A stretch of DNA of 64,000 bases from an uncultured Chlorobiaceae bacterium (GTDB lineage: Bacteria > Bacteroidota > Chlorobiia > Chlorobiales > Chlorobiaceae), in NCBI GenBank assembly GCA_903994365.1, contig CAJEXL010000002.1:1-64000 (forward strand). The letters run 5' to 3'. Position 1 is the stretch's first letter, and the number at the start of each line of letters is the position of its first letter. The position numbers and the translations under genes were made by a program. Under the pieces are notes generated by a model that saw only the letters and a list, made by a program, of their open reading frames with translations, was not told the DNA's origin and searched no databases. Below are positions 25,634 to 34,085 of this stretch, one piece after another.

Positions 25634-28201
25634 TTACGGCATGCTGAAATCGTTATTTGAGAGGAGACTTACCGTTTTAATGGCATCATCAAGTTTTCCA
25701 TTGTATTTCTTTACCCCTACCTTTGTTCCCTTGTACCATGGAATGGTTGTCTTCGGGTCGGTATAAGAGGAGGTCAAATTGTTCATTGTCCCCTTCGCAT
25801 GAAACATGATACCGAAAACAAGCCCTGGTTTTGTGGCATCATTGACATAGACAAGTGCCAGGCATGAACCCTCTTCATTAAACACCTCAGCCATGTCACC
25901 TGTTTTCAGGTTGAGCTTGCCAGCATCATCCGGATGAATTTCCAGATAAGGAAGAGGAACCGTCATCAGCTTCTCAGGAATCCTTTTGTCGTGATACATG
26001 GTCTGCCAGACATGCTGGGATCGCCCGGTGGTAAACCAGAACGGATAGGTTGGGTTATTGATATATTTCGCTATTTCAGAGGGATACCCTGTCCACGCAT
26101 CAGTGCCGTACCATTTGAACAGCCCATCTTTTGATGCAAAACTGTACTGATAACGACGTTTTGTGCCAACAAGCTTGCCGGATGCCGGATCCTGACGCAC
26201 GGGGGTCTGGATGCCCTCGTTGCCAAGTTTTCTAAGCATCTCATGGGTCACTCCTTTGTAGCACTCTGCTGAAAGTCTGGCCTCTTCGGCTTCGGTTGCC
26301 CTGTTGTCGCCAAATTCCTGCGCGCCATCCGCGAACACCTCAGCATCTGTTTTCCACTCCATACCGCTGAATCTCGCCGCCATCTCCTTGTTGCCATCCG
26401 CAGTGTAGAGCGCTTTGATTTTGTTGCCGACAAGGGCAAGAATCTTCCAGTCTGGAAGGGCTTCGCCAGGCGCATCCATGAACTTGTCATAGATCCTCAA
26501 AAGTCGGCTATGGCAGTTAATCGAGGTATCAACAGCCTCACCCCATCCTGCGGCAGGAAGGATCAGCATGGCATCCTCTGAGGTGTGCGTTTTGTAGATA
26601 TCCTGCACAATCATAAAGAGACCATCGGTTTTTTCATAAGCCTCAAGAACTTTGGCCACATAAGCTTTCGGGTCGGAAGGAATTCCGCCGTTGTCGAGAT
26701 AATCAAGAAGGTTGTTCGCCCGTTTTTTAACCGATTTCTTGAAAAACTTGCTGTTCGGTGTTGAGAGATAGGGATCCGTAGCGCCAACCCAGTAAATTTT
26801 TCCACCGCCACCAGTAATGTACTTGTCAACATTTTTAGGAGGCCCACCGGCATAAATTGAGCCTGGAGTTGGAGCGCCTGGCCGCACATAACCCTCCTGA
26901 TGCCCGCCAAGTCTTCCACATCCGGTTCCCGGCCTTCCAACATTATGGGTAAGCACACTAAGCTGGGCTATTGCGGCAACCTGGTCATAGTTTTTCATGT
27001 TCCAGATGATACCTTTCTCATAAAGAGTGAGTGTTCTGCGCTTGAAGCCACCTGCTTTTGGCTTGGCCATCCATGCAGCCGCCTCTTCCATCTCCTTTCT
27101 GGAGACTCCGGTAATCTTTTCAGCATCCGCAAGAAAAGCAGCAAACGGTTTTGCCAGCTCCAGTGATTTGCTCTTGTAATCCTCAAAGGTGGCCATATCG
27201 GTCCTTTTCTGGAGATATGCACTGTCATACCAGTTGTTTTCCCATGCAATCCTTGCAAGGGCATTGGCCAGAATCCAGTCGGTGCCAAGGTTCGGACGCA
27301 GATGCAGAACTCTCTCTGCGCTGATATCCTGGCTGACAGTTGTCGTGGCATTTTTACGGGGATCAATAATAACAATGCGCCCCTCTTCTGCAGGTTCTCC
27401 GGGTGCAAATTCACTCTTTTTCTCATCAATTGAGCCACCCTGGAGGTTCGGCATAATGTGCTCGGTATAAAAAACAGTAGCCCCTTCGTAAGCATTCGAT
27501 CCCCAGAGCACAATAGTATCGGCAAGACGTGCATCATCAACATCATAGTTGAGTTCGTGCATGCCACGCTCTCTTGAACCCCACACCTCAGAGTTGTATG
27601 CCGGGCGATTATGAATTGAGAGATATTGTGTTTTCACGCCGCTCAGGAAGAACTTGCCTGCGCCCCAGTTGTCTTCAAATCCCAGCCCGGAACTTCCATG
27701 ATCATAAAACTTCATGGCAACACTGTCGGCACCATATTTATCCATGGAGCTCTTGGTCAATGTTGCAATAATTTCAACGGCATCATCCCAGGAAATAGCA
27801 ACAAAACCATTCTCTTTTCTGAGCAGGGGATATTTCAAACGATCTTTGGTGACTCCGGTTGGGGTGTAGGCGGTCAGAGCATTGGTACCTCCACGAATGG
27901 AGTAGTCACCTTTATTAATTCGCGACTCTTTTGCCGGAATAATGGCGAGATTGTATCGGTTGCCATTTTTCCTGGTAATTACGTTATGCATGGTCTCCGT
28001 ATAGGAAAACCCCGACATTAACTGGCCCTGTTTCGAGAGGTCAACCTTAAAAGCGTTGGATTTTGCGGTGCCGTTTCTCTTTTCAGGCCAAACGAAAACA
28101 TTGTAACCACAACCAACGCTGCAATACTGGCAGACCGTGGTATATTTTTCCGCATCAACCGGAGGAATCGGGAGCGTATCTTTTCTTTTAGTAAGTGACA
28201 T
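25634..28201 (-). CDS. aioA: Arsenite oxidase large (molybdopterin) subunit
   Basis: 855-aa DMSO-reductase-family Moco protein. The N-terminal motif VCQYCSVGCGYNVF (Cys24, 27, 31) lacks the fourth Cys of most relatives, as expected for the [3Fe-4S] centre of AioA. Further AioA-like blocks: SIRGGTNALTAYTPTG, MKFYDHGSSGLGFEDNWG, IHNRPAYNSE, LWGSNAYEGATVF, THNVGRPGTGCGRLGGHQEG, HVWQTMYHD and TIPWYKGT. It oxidises As(III) to As(V) at a bis-pterin Mo site. No own signal peptide: it should be co-exported with the Tat-targeted AioB encoded just upstream. An AAGGAG lies 10 bases before the ATG. Some other substrate is possible but the block pattern is specific. Confidence 0.92.
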   Translation of the reverse strand: MSLTKRKDTLPIPPVDAEKYTTVCQYCSVGCGYNVFVWPEKRNGTAKSNAFKVDLSKQGQLMSGFSYTETMHNVITRKNGNRYNLAIIPAKESRINKGDYSIRGGTNALTAYTPTGVTKDRLKYPLLRKENGFVAISWDDAVEIIATLTKSSMDKYGADSVAMKFYDHGSSGLGFEDNWGAGKFFLSGVKTQYLSIHNRPAYNSEVWGSRERGMHELNYDVDDARLADTIVLWGSNAYEGATVFYTEHIMPNLQGGSIDEKKSEFAPGEPAEEGRIVIIDPRKNATTTVSQDISAERVLHLRPNLGTDWILANALARIAWENNWYDSAYLQKRTDMATFEDYKSKSLELAKPFAAFLADAEKITGVSRKEMEEAAAWMAKPKAGGFKRRTLTLYEKGIIWNMKNYDQVAAIAQLSVLTHNVGRPGTGCGRLGGHQEGYVRPGAPTPGSIYAGGPPKNVDKYITGGGGKIYWVGATDPYLSTPNSKFFKKSVKKRANNLLDYLDNGGIPSDPKAYVAKVLEAYEKTDGLFMIVQDIYKTHTSEDAMLILPAAGWGEAVDTSINCHSRLLRIYDKFMDAPGEALPDWKILALVGNKIKALYTADGNKEMAARFSGMEWKTDAEVFADGAQEFGDNRATEAEEARLSAECYKGVTHEMLRKLGNEGIQTPVRQDPASGKLVGTKRRYQYSFASKDGLFKWYGTDAWTGYPSEIAKYINNPTYPFWFTTGRSQHVWQTMYHDKRIPEKLMTVPLPYLEIHPDDAGKLNLKTGDMAEVFNEEGSCLALVYVNDATKPGLVFGIMFHAKGTMNNLTSSYTDPKTTIPWYKGTKVGVKKYNGKLDDAIKTVSLLSNNDFSMP

Positions 28202-28215
28202 AGCGCTATTTCTCC

Positions 28216-28707
28216 TTAGCTCAATTTAAGATTACCGATTCTGCCGTAAATAAGCCCATCAACCCCTTCAGCAAAAATGTTGCCGGTTGCCGCATCAAGC
28301 CGTAAAACAACTTGAGCAACCCACTGGGAAGCGAGTCCCTGATAGGTCTGACCATTACGTGATACATCGAACATGGAGTAATGGCATTTGCAGACCAGAC
28401 GACCGTTATTATAGGTTAACGGACAGCCCATGTGGGTACATCGTGTGGAGAAAGAGACTACACTCTTGCCTTTCCCAATGCCTCCTGCAGCCTCTTGACC
28501 GACATTGACCAACACACAGGGAGAGTTTTCGTCAGGATAGTTAAAAGCAAGCGCCTCATTCACCTTGAGATCTTTGATGTTAGCGATTTTTCTGGATGGA
28601 TAGCTCTGTACTGAAGCGGCCTGACTCTCTCTGCCAAGACCAGAAAAGAGAAGCAGCGCAGAAGCTGAAGTTGTTTGAAGAAACTTTCTTCGTGAAATGT
28701 CGGACAT
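28216..28707 (-). CDS. aioB: Arsenite oxidase small (Rieske) subunit
   Basis: 163 aa from ATG 28707, which has a strong GGGAGGAG just upstream; an earlier in-frame start at 28761 adds 18 unrelated residues. Twin-arginine signal SRRKFLQTTSASALLLF at the N-terminus. Rieske [2Fe-2S] ligands are in RCTHMGCPL and CKCHYSMFD: Cys-X-His and Cys-X2-His, with the two extra Cys that form the disulfide in high-potential Rieske proteins. It receives electrons from AioA and passes them to a cytochrome or the membrane. It precedes aioA by 14 bp, the standard aioBA order. Confidence 0.93.
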   Translation of the reverse strand: MSDISRRKFLQTTSASALLLFSGLGRESQAASVQSYPSRKIANIKDLKVNEALAFNYPDENSPCVLVNVGQEAAGGIGKGKSVVSFSTRCTHMGCPLTYNNGRLVCKCHYSMFDVSRNGQTYQGLASQWVAQVVLRLDAATGNIFAEGVDGLIYGRIGNLKLS

Positions 28708-28725
28708 AACTCCTCCCTGTGGATA

Positions 28726-28739
28726 GTAACAATTGTTAA
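28726..28739. promoter_or_regulatory. TTAAC-N4-GTTAA-like palindrome before aioB (one mismatch)
   Basis: GTAAC-AATT-GTTAA, one base off a perfect dyad and matching the sites at 42020 and 50816. It is only 18 bases before the aioB ATG, so if functional it would more easily serve repression than activation. Weakest of the three. Confidence 0.35.
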
Positions 28740-28990
28740 GTGTGCGGGTAAAAAAAACCACAAATATTTCGCAGGGTTCAATCTACATAAATGTCAGGGT
28801 ATCACAAACAATCCGACGAATTTTTTGTATTTGATTGTGCCTGTAAGGCTAATTTTAAGCGAATTTTAAGATTCGGTCAGGATACATGTTCCGATATTGA
28901 TACGATTGCCGCCAACCCACACCAACCCTGGCTTCAGAGTATGGCAACAATCAATCAGCATCACGCTAAAACATCATCAGGAACCACACT

Positions 28991-29824
28991 CTACCGGCGG
29001 ATCATTATCTCAAGCAATTGGCGCAGATCGTTCATTTGCATGTTATTATTTTCAGCGACAGCTTTTAAAGGGGAGTCAGGTTTTGCTTCAATACCTTTCT
29101 GACGAAGTGCAAGCTGCAGCGAAGTCGCTGAAACCCCGGCTTCATCGGCTATTTGCTGCAAGGTTTTTTTCCCCAAGCCCTCTTTTTGCAGTTTCTGCGC
29201 TCCATTTTTTTTCGGCGCAATAAGCTCATAGACCTTTTCTGCGGTCATGCCATTCGCCTTTGCTATGTCTGCAATCGTCTCTTTTTGAGAGGTTACTTGT
29301 AACCCTGCCTTTTCAAGCGTTGTCTTTAAAGCTTCGGGATCACCGCCAAGCTCTGGTTGCTGTGAAAGTTCAACAAGAGTCATGAGTTCGGCATGAGGAA
29401 CCGGAGCCTGGGAATCCTTACGATCCCAGGAGTTGGAAATCCCGTCACCAAACTCTATAACCGCTGAAAATGGCTGGATACCAAAGAAGGTTCCGGCGCC
29501 AAGAAATAGTGAGAAAATTGTTATTGCCATGAGCTCTGCCGGGCTTTTAAGCCCCTGAGTGCTCTTTGCTTTCAGATAAGAGAAAAAGGCATGCCAGTTA
29601 ATGAGAAACAGATGGAACAGTGAGAGAAGAACAAAGGCAAAGCCAAAAATAATATGCTGATGCTGCCATCCTGTTTTTGACAAGCCAATCATGCGCCAAT
29701 CCGTCCAGTTTGCAACCCTGCCGGGAGGAGAGATATAGAGAATCACTCCAGAGAGCAGCATCATGACGAGCGCAATACAAAGACCGAAACTTATAAATAC
29801 CCGCCAACTGAATGATCCTTTCAT
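28991..29824 (-). CDS. DUF4405-type membrane cytochrome b-like protein
   Basis: 277 aa. Three membrane spans (~8-30, 50-76, 96-118) with several His residues in WQHQHIIFGFAF and LFHLFLINWHAF that could ligate heme, as in DUF4405 proteins. After a short linker (FGDGISNSWDRKDS) the C-terminal half is soluble and consists of three similar helix-turn-helix units (TIADIAKANGMTAEKVYEL, TLQQIADEAGVSATSLQLA, PLKAVAENNNMQMNDLRQL). It lies upstream of aioB in the same direction with a 283-bp gap. I infer a quinone or electron-transfer role linked to arsenite oxidase; heme binding is not proven by sequence. Confidence 0.7.
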   Translation of the reverse strand: MKGSFSWRVFISFGLCIALVMMLLSGVILYISPPGRVANWTDWRMIGLSKTGWQHQHIIFGFAFVLLSLFHLFLINWHAFFSYLKAKSTQGLKSPAELMAITIFSLFLGAGTFFGIQPFSAVIEFGDGISNSWDRKDSQAPVPHAELMTLVELSQQPELGGDPEALKTTLEKAGLQVTSQKETIADIAKANGMTAEKVYELIAPKKNGAQKLQKEGLGKKTLQQIADEAGVSATSLQLALRQKGIEAKPDSPLKAVAENNNMQMNDLRQLLEIMIRR

Positions 29825-30097
29825 TTTGATCTCTGCGTTAACCTGTTAAACCATCCCTCACGCCTGAGCAACACTCCCTTACCATGTACGACGATTTTTT
29901 CCCAACAATCATGCACTCGCAGGAAAGTTACTATGTGCGTTAACCAATAAAGCAGTGAATCACCAATGCGTCTGGATTCTCCGGACAGACTTACCCACCC
30001 TATAGCATATCTCTTTCAAAAATCTCGTATAATCTCTTTTATCAAAAGATTGAAAGAGAGTATCAAATAAAATCCATCACATCGGAGTAACACAACC

Positions 30098-30490
30098 ATG
30101 AAGCAAATTATTTTTCAGGAAAAATATCCCATCTATACCCTTGAGCTTCTCAAGAGCGAAACAACCTGCAAAAACGTCGATGACATTCTCACTCATTTCA
30201 AAACGATGATTGGAAACGACTCCACTCTCCAATTCATCGGAATTTTTGACCACTATGCCCATACCGCTGGCTTACCCGGCAGTTTTATCAATCCTGAAAT
30301 AAGAGACGCAAAAAATATTCTCTTCTGCTTTGGCAAGGAGATCAAAGACCCCGTGGTACTTGCCGTTCGTCCTCGTTCAATCGGTATCGCCGAACTTGAG
30401 AACTCTTTTGTCATTACCTTTCTTGAAGCTCCAAACCCTGTCGCAAATAACGCAATGGAGAGTTGGGCAAAAGCACTGAAAAACAGATAA
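30098..30490 (+). CDS. Conserved hypothetical protein (DUF6858-like)
   Basis: 130 aa, soluble, no signal peptide. Distinct segments: FQEKYPIYTLELLKSETT, FIGIFDHYAHTAGLPGSF, AKNILFCFGKEI and AVRPRSIGIAELENSFVITF, ending NNAMESWAK. I associate it with small proteins of Chlorobi and Epsilonproteobacteria now called DUF6858, without known function. The ATG at 30098 is preceded by GGAG 12 bases upstream. It stands alone, divergent from the DUF4405/aio genes, and marks the last core gene before the 30.6-38.6 kb accessory region. Confidence 0.65.
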   Translation: MKQIIFQEKYPIYTLELLKSETTCKNVDDILTHFKTMIGNDSTLQFIGIFDHYAHTAGLPGSFINPEIRDAKNILFCFGKEIKDPVVLAVRPRSIGIAELENSFVITFLEAPNPVANNAMESWAKALKNR

Positions 30491-30499
30491 CCACCTCAA

Positions 30500-30534
30500 G
30501 GCGACTTGCTTTAAACTTTTCAAAGCAAGTCGCC
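30500..30534. repeat. Perfect 13-bp inverted repeat after the hypothetical gene
   Basis: GGCGACTTGCTTT and AAAGCAAGTCGCC with a 9-base loop, ten bases after the upstream stop codon. The plus strand continues with A, not T, so it is not a standard intrinsic terminator in that direction; the T-run precedes the hairpin when read on the minus strand. Confidence 0.6.
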
Positions 30535-30579
30535 AAAAAAAGATTATTGGGAGAGGTTTAAAGGGAAGCAAACAAGATT

Positions 30580-30747
30580 TTAACAAATACTGATGCTTTG
30601 TGCATCCCCTCTGGATCATTGATGTTCTGCAGTGCCCCGCCATCCTGTGGTGGCAGCTCTGAAATACGCGACTCATCGAGAAAAGCTGAAAGAGAGCTAT
30701 CTCTTTCAAGATGTCAGAGAATCTACCAACTGCGTAACTTTGGCTCA
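30580..30747 (-). pseudogene. Decayed 3' end of mobA (duplicate)
   Basis: Bases 30601-30747 match 38631-38777, the 3' end of the intact mobA, at 127 of 147 ungapped positions, in the same orientation. Read in the mobA frame it gives EPKLRSW-stop, then SSLSAFLDESRISELPPQ and DGGALQNINDPEGM, with two internal stops and a diverged tail ending at the same stop position. Only the last ~55 codons are represented. The rest of the gap 30491-30877 contains the hairpin above and nothing else I recognise. Confidence 0.85.
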
Positions 30748-30877
30748 GATCGCCCCACTGGCTCATGTGCAGGGCAATTTTTCATTTTACAATCCGTGCT
30801 TGCACCAGGCGCAACTGCTTGCGTGGCAGATTGCCAGCCAGAATCTCTCCTACCCATCGATTAGCAAGTAGGCACGT

Positions 30878-31174
30878 CTAAATCTGCCCACCCACACCTT
30901 TAAACTTTTCAACAAAAGCGGCAATTTTTTGAAAAACACTCTGTTTTTTGGTCAGGTATTGCGGGTTTAACGGGCTCATTTTAGGAAGAATGGTATTGAG
31001 CTCAGTGCCATTGTCACTGGCAAATTCTCGCTTCAGCGAGGTTGAGATATAACGCTTGGCCGCTTCTGTATTCAGGTGCTCAGAGCTGCTTTCAGAAACT
31101 TGCCATTCCTTGGTGTATTTATCCAGAACGATAAAGTTGTTCGATTCTGCGATGGGCGTGGTGTAGCTAATCAT
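30878..31174 (-). pseudogene. hsdR scar: N-terminus fused in frame to C-terminus
   Basis: 98 codons from ATG 31174. The first ~25 residues ([20 protein letters not shown] then TKEWQVSES) resemble the start of type I restriction R subunits; the remaining ~70 (from [14 protein letters not shown] through [19 protein letters not shown] to the end [12 protein letters not shown]) resemble their extreme C-terminus. The whole nuclease, helicase and translocase body, about 900 residues in a normal HsdR, is absent, joined in frame near residue 26. The ATG overlaps the upstream gene stop by eight bases as expected for the original hsdR position. The family matches are from memory of HsdR termini and need a search. 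Confidence 0.65.
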
Positions 31175-32006
31175 TCTTTTTGCCTTTGTTTGATAACTGC
31201 GATTGCCTGGCGTTTTGCGCGCTGACAACCTTTTTACCCGTTTCTGCTTCCAATTTCAGTTTAGCTTCTTTGGCAACACCGCCACCACGCTTTGCCACAT
31301 CCTCATGTTCTGCAAACGACTGAGGGTTAACGACTTCTGAAATCTCTTTGGTGGACAACTCTGCCAGCATATTCATCACCAATTCTTTATTGCTCATGTT
31401 GTCACGCAGGTTCTCCTTTTTAAGCCCTTTGTATTGCTTGTATTCTTTGGCGGTTTTTCCTGCCCACGTTTTGTAAATGACATCGGTTAAAAAGGCGAAT
31501 TCGCCGCCCTCCTGCAAGCCGTGCTTCTTCCACTCGTCGGTTAATTCTTTGCGGATCTCTATGCTTTTTAGCCGTTGGTTGATCCAGTTGTCTGAGTAAC
31601 CCAGGCGCTTATAATCCAGCATGGCCTGTTCTATGGACAACTCAGGGTCTTGCAGTTGCTCCAAGCGTTGATTTGCCACCTCAGCCAACCACAGTTTAAA
31701 AGGCTCTGCTTTTTTAGAGGGGATAGACTGAATAATTCGGAATAACTGCTGGTTGGTCGCTGCCAGCGTCTTTCTCAATTTGCCCGTGGCAGACTGCATG
31801 GCTACCTGGGGACAATTTGTCCCTACGTACTCGCCTAATTGTTCGTCCCTCTTGCGCAGCTTCTTTAAATAATCTGTGGGGTTCGCACTGTCTGTGAGCG
31901 CTGCAACCACATCAACAACAGAAAAAAACCACTCTTCAAGTTCAGCATCCCAATGGCTACGGATGTGCACCGATTCAAACAACTGGAGTTTGGTGTCAGT
32001 TTGCAT
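31167..32006 (-). CDS. Bro-N/DinD-like protein 1, downstream of hsdS
   Basis: 279 aa. N-terminal Bro-N-like domain ([20 protein letters not shown], then [20 protein letters not shown]), a middle segment [21 protein letters not shown], and a C-terminal part with [20 protein letters not shown] and [17 protein letters not shown] that recalls E. coli DinD. It is clearly paralogous to the gene at 33158-34051, with long shared blocks. Bro-N domains occur in phage antirepressors and DNA-binding stress proteins. Overlaps hsdS by 11 bases and the hsdR scar by eight, so it is an integral part of the R-M operon. Confidence 0.8.
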   Translation of the reverse strand: MQTDTKLQLFESVHIRSHWDAELEEWFFSVVDVVAALTDSANPTDYLKKLRKRDEQLGEYVGTNCPQVAMQSATGKLRKTLAATNQQLFRIIQSIPSKKAEPFKLWLAEVANQRLEQLQDPELSIEQAMLDYKRLGYSDNWINQRLKSIEIRKELTDEWKKHGLQEGGEFAFLTDVIYKTWAGKTAKEYKQYKGLKKENLRDNMSNKELVMNMLAELSTKEISEVVNPQSFAEHEDVAKRGGGVAKEAKLKLEAETGKKVVSAQNARQSQLSNKGKKND

Positions 32007-33165
32007 GGGCTTTCCCCTTAAAGCTCAACAGCAAATTACGGTAGTGCTCGTATTGCTTTTGGCGCAATGCAATTTCGCGGGGCAAGCCTTCGGTGATGGA
32101 GTTGGTCAGTGCATCGAACTTATCCAGAATAGCGACGATGCGGGCTTGTTCGGCTGGATTCTTTGGAACGGGAAAACGGTAGTCCATTATTTTTGTTTTA
32201 TTACCACGCGGCATTTTTGCCCCTTTGGCATGCTGCATATTGTAATCGAAGAATTTTCCATCAGCCAAAACCTGAAATAGATACCGTGGGTTTACCGCTT
32301 CATCGGTTGGATGAATAACCAATACATCGCCATTTGTTCCACCAACACGATCAGCCTGCCATATCTTCTGTAAGTAGGGTCGAATGTTGCCGATTAAAAC
32401 GTCACCATCACGATATTCTGTTAAATTACCAGCGGTTGGCACATAATTAGATTCTGCTTTTCCTGCTCGATTTTGCAGCAGATTATCAACGCCCACATAA
32501 TTCGTTTCATCAAGTTTTTCATAGTTAATGCGCGTTTTTGAGTATTCCGCCACTTCCCCCAACGTTTTCCATTCGACTTCTCCTTCTTCAAAACTTAACA
32601 ACTGGTCGCGATAGTAGTTGTATTGTTTTTTTCGGGCGGTAAGCTCGGTAAACGCGTCCAAAATGCGGACGATTTCCGCTTGGATATTGACCGATTTTTT
32701 TTGGTTTTCTGGGCATGGGATGGGGACTGGGAACTTATCGGTATCAGGGGTTGCAATTTGCGGCATTTGCATCTTGCTACCGATGTTCTGAAAGTAGTGC
32801 TCATTCAGTTTTAAGAAATGGTAGATATACTTAATATTGATTAAGTCATTGTTTGAGTAGTACGACCACATTTCATTTTTATGAGAAAACGATTTGTCGT
32901 AATACTCGAACTCAATAACACCACGAGATTTGACGATAATTGAAGGCTCGCGATTTACATCTTTTGCAGGTATATCCCCGAAATCGACAAATGCAACAGT
33001 TTTACCGCCTGCGAAAATTTTCACTGGCGCAGCATCTTTATGAATTTCCTTCATCTGACCGGCAGTAATCTTTGTACCTTTGGTACGCACAAGAACCGTC
33101 CCCAACGCCTTCCACTCCACCTCAACGCCATGCAGCAGCTTTTCCATAAAATGCATCTCACTCAT
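31996..33165 (-). CDS. hsdS: Type I restriction enzyme specificity subunit HsdS
   Basis: About 389 aa from ATG 33165 (MSEMHFMEKLLHG). Two target-recognition domains of the usual repeated design: VEWKALGTV opens the first and VEWKTLGEVAEYSKTRI the second, each ending in the long conserved helices TARKKQYNYYRDQLLSFE and LRQKQYEHYRNLLLSFKG. HsdS determines the DNA target for the methyltransferase. The start overlaps the stop of the upstream Bro-N/DinD-like gene by eight bases. With hsdR reduced to a scar, it would now serve modification only. Confidence 0.92.
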   Translation of the reverse strand: MSEMHFMEKLLHGVEVEWKALGTVLVRTKGTKITAGQMKEIHKDAAPVKIFAGGKTVAFVDFGDIPAKDVNREPSIIVKSRGVIEFEYYDKSFSHKNEMWSYYSNNDLINIKYIYHFLKLNEHYFQNIGSKMQMPQIATPDTDKFPVPIPCPENQKKSVNIQAEIVRILDAFTELTARKKQYNYYRDQLLSFEEGEVEWKTLGEVAEYSKTRINYEKLDETNYVGVDNLLQNRAGKAESNYVPTAGNLTEYRDGDVLIGNIRPYLQKIWQADRVGGTNGDVLVIHPTDEAVNPRYLFQVLADGKFFDYNMQHAKGAKMPRGNKTKIMDYRFPVPKNPAEQARIVAILDKFDALTNSITEGLPREIALRQKQYEHYRNLLLSFKGKAHAN

Positions 33166-34051
33166 CGCGGCTGCCTTTTTTCTCAATGGCTCTGATCGCC
33201 TTATCGGAATCGCTTTCCAACTGCTGTGCGGCCAGTTGTTTTGCGTTCAACTTACTGACTACCGGTTTGCCCGTGCTCCTTTCCAATTGCTGGCGCGCAG
33301 CCTTGGCGGTCTTGGCGCCTTCTTTCGCGACTTGCGCGCTTTCAGCAAGACCTTCGGGGTTACGCACTTGCGAAATATCCGTAGTGGCAACTTCGGCCAG
33401 CATGTTGAGCACCAGTTCGGTGTTGGTCATGTTGTCGCGCAGGTTTTCTTTTTTCAGCCCCTTGTGCTGCTTGTATTCGCGGGTGCTCATGCCGCTCCAT
33501 ACGCGGCTCATCAGGTCGGTAAGCGCGGCATATTCTTGGCCTTGCTGAACCCCCGCCTTGTCCCATTCGTCGGTCAGTGCCTTGCGCACTTCGATGGATT
33601 TGATGCGCTGGTTGATCCAATTCTCGCTGTAACCCAAGCGACGGTAGCTGTGAATAGCGCGATCAATCGAAAGCTCGGGGTCAACCGTTTCGTCCAAGCG
33701 TTCGCGGCCCACCTGTGCCAGCCACAGTTTGAATGGCTCGGCCTTTGGAGAGGGCACGGATTGGATAATGCGCAGAAGCTGTTCTGTGTCGGCCACGTCG
33801 GTCAGACGCATTTTTCCGTCGTGGGCTTGCATTTTCAACTGACTACAAACTGTAGTCGGTTCAGCCCCCTCTTGTTTTAGGCGTGTTTTCATCACGCTCC
33901 AATACTTGCGGGCGCGCTCATGGCTGGGTTGGTCACTCAAAATGGCAATAACATCAACGACCGAGAACCACCATTTTTCGGCTTCATCCTCCCATAATTG
34001 GCGCACTTCCCTGTTATCAAACAAGGTTATTTTGTTTTTCGGTTCATTCAT
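33158..34051 (-). CDS. Bro-N/DinD-like protein 2, upstream of hsdS
   Basis: 297 aa from ATG 34051, which has GGGAG ten bases upstream; an in-frame start at 34105 reads through an hsdS-like remnant. Same architecture as its paralog at 31167-32006: [79 protein letters not shown], then a basic tail LSKLNAKQL-like region rich in Ala/Gln/Lys. A 23-bp direct repeat (20/23 identical) brackets the gene: 33129-33151 inside the hsdS start and 34087-34109 in the rhuM fragment, suggesting it was inserted or duplicated into an older hsdS 5' end. Confidence 0.8.
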   Translation of the reverse strand: MNEPKNKITLFDNREVRQLWEDEAEKWWFSVVDVIAILSDQPSHERARKYWSVMKTRLKQEGAEPTTVCSQLKMQAHDGKMRLTDVADTEQLLRIIQSVPSPKAEPFKLWLAQVGRERLDETVDPELSIDRAIHSYRRLGYSENWINQRIKSIEVRKALTDEWDKAGVQQGQEYAALTDLMSRVWSGMSTREYKQHKGLKKENLRDNMTNTELVLNMLAEVATTDISQVRNPEGLAESAQVAKEGAKTAKAARQQLERSTGKPVVSKLNAKQLAAQQLESDSDKAIRAIEKKGSRDE

Positions 34052-34085
34052 GGTCTTTCTCCCAGTGAATTGCACTGCATGGTGG

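Noticed and set aside
29838-29849. TTAAC-CT-GTTAA before the DUF4405 gene as a fourth regulatory site
   Set aside because: The spacer is two bases instead of four and it lies 13 bases from the start codon; not the same motif.
30500-30534. Hairpin as a terminator of the upstream gene
   Set aside because: Followed by A instead of T on the plus strand, so it does not fit an intrinsic terminator; kept only as an inverted repeat.
30598-30864. Plus-strand open frames of 79-88 codons
   Set aside because: They are antisense readings of the decayed mobA fragment followed by sequence without any recognisable motif.
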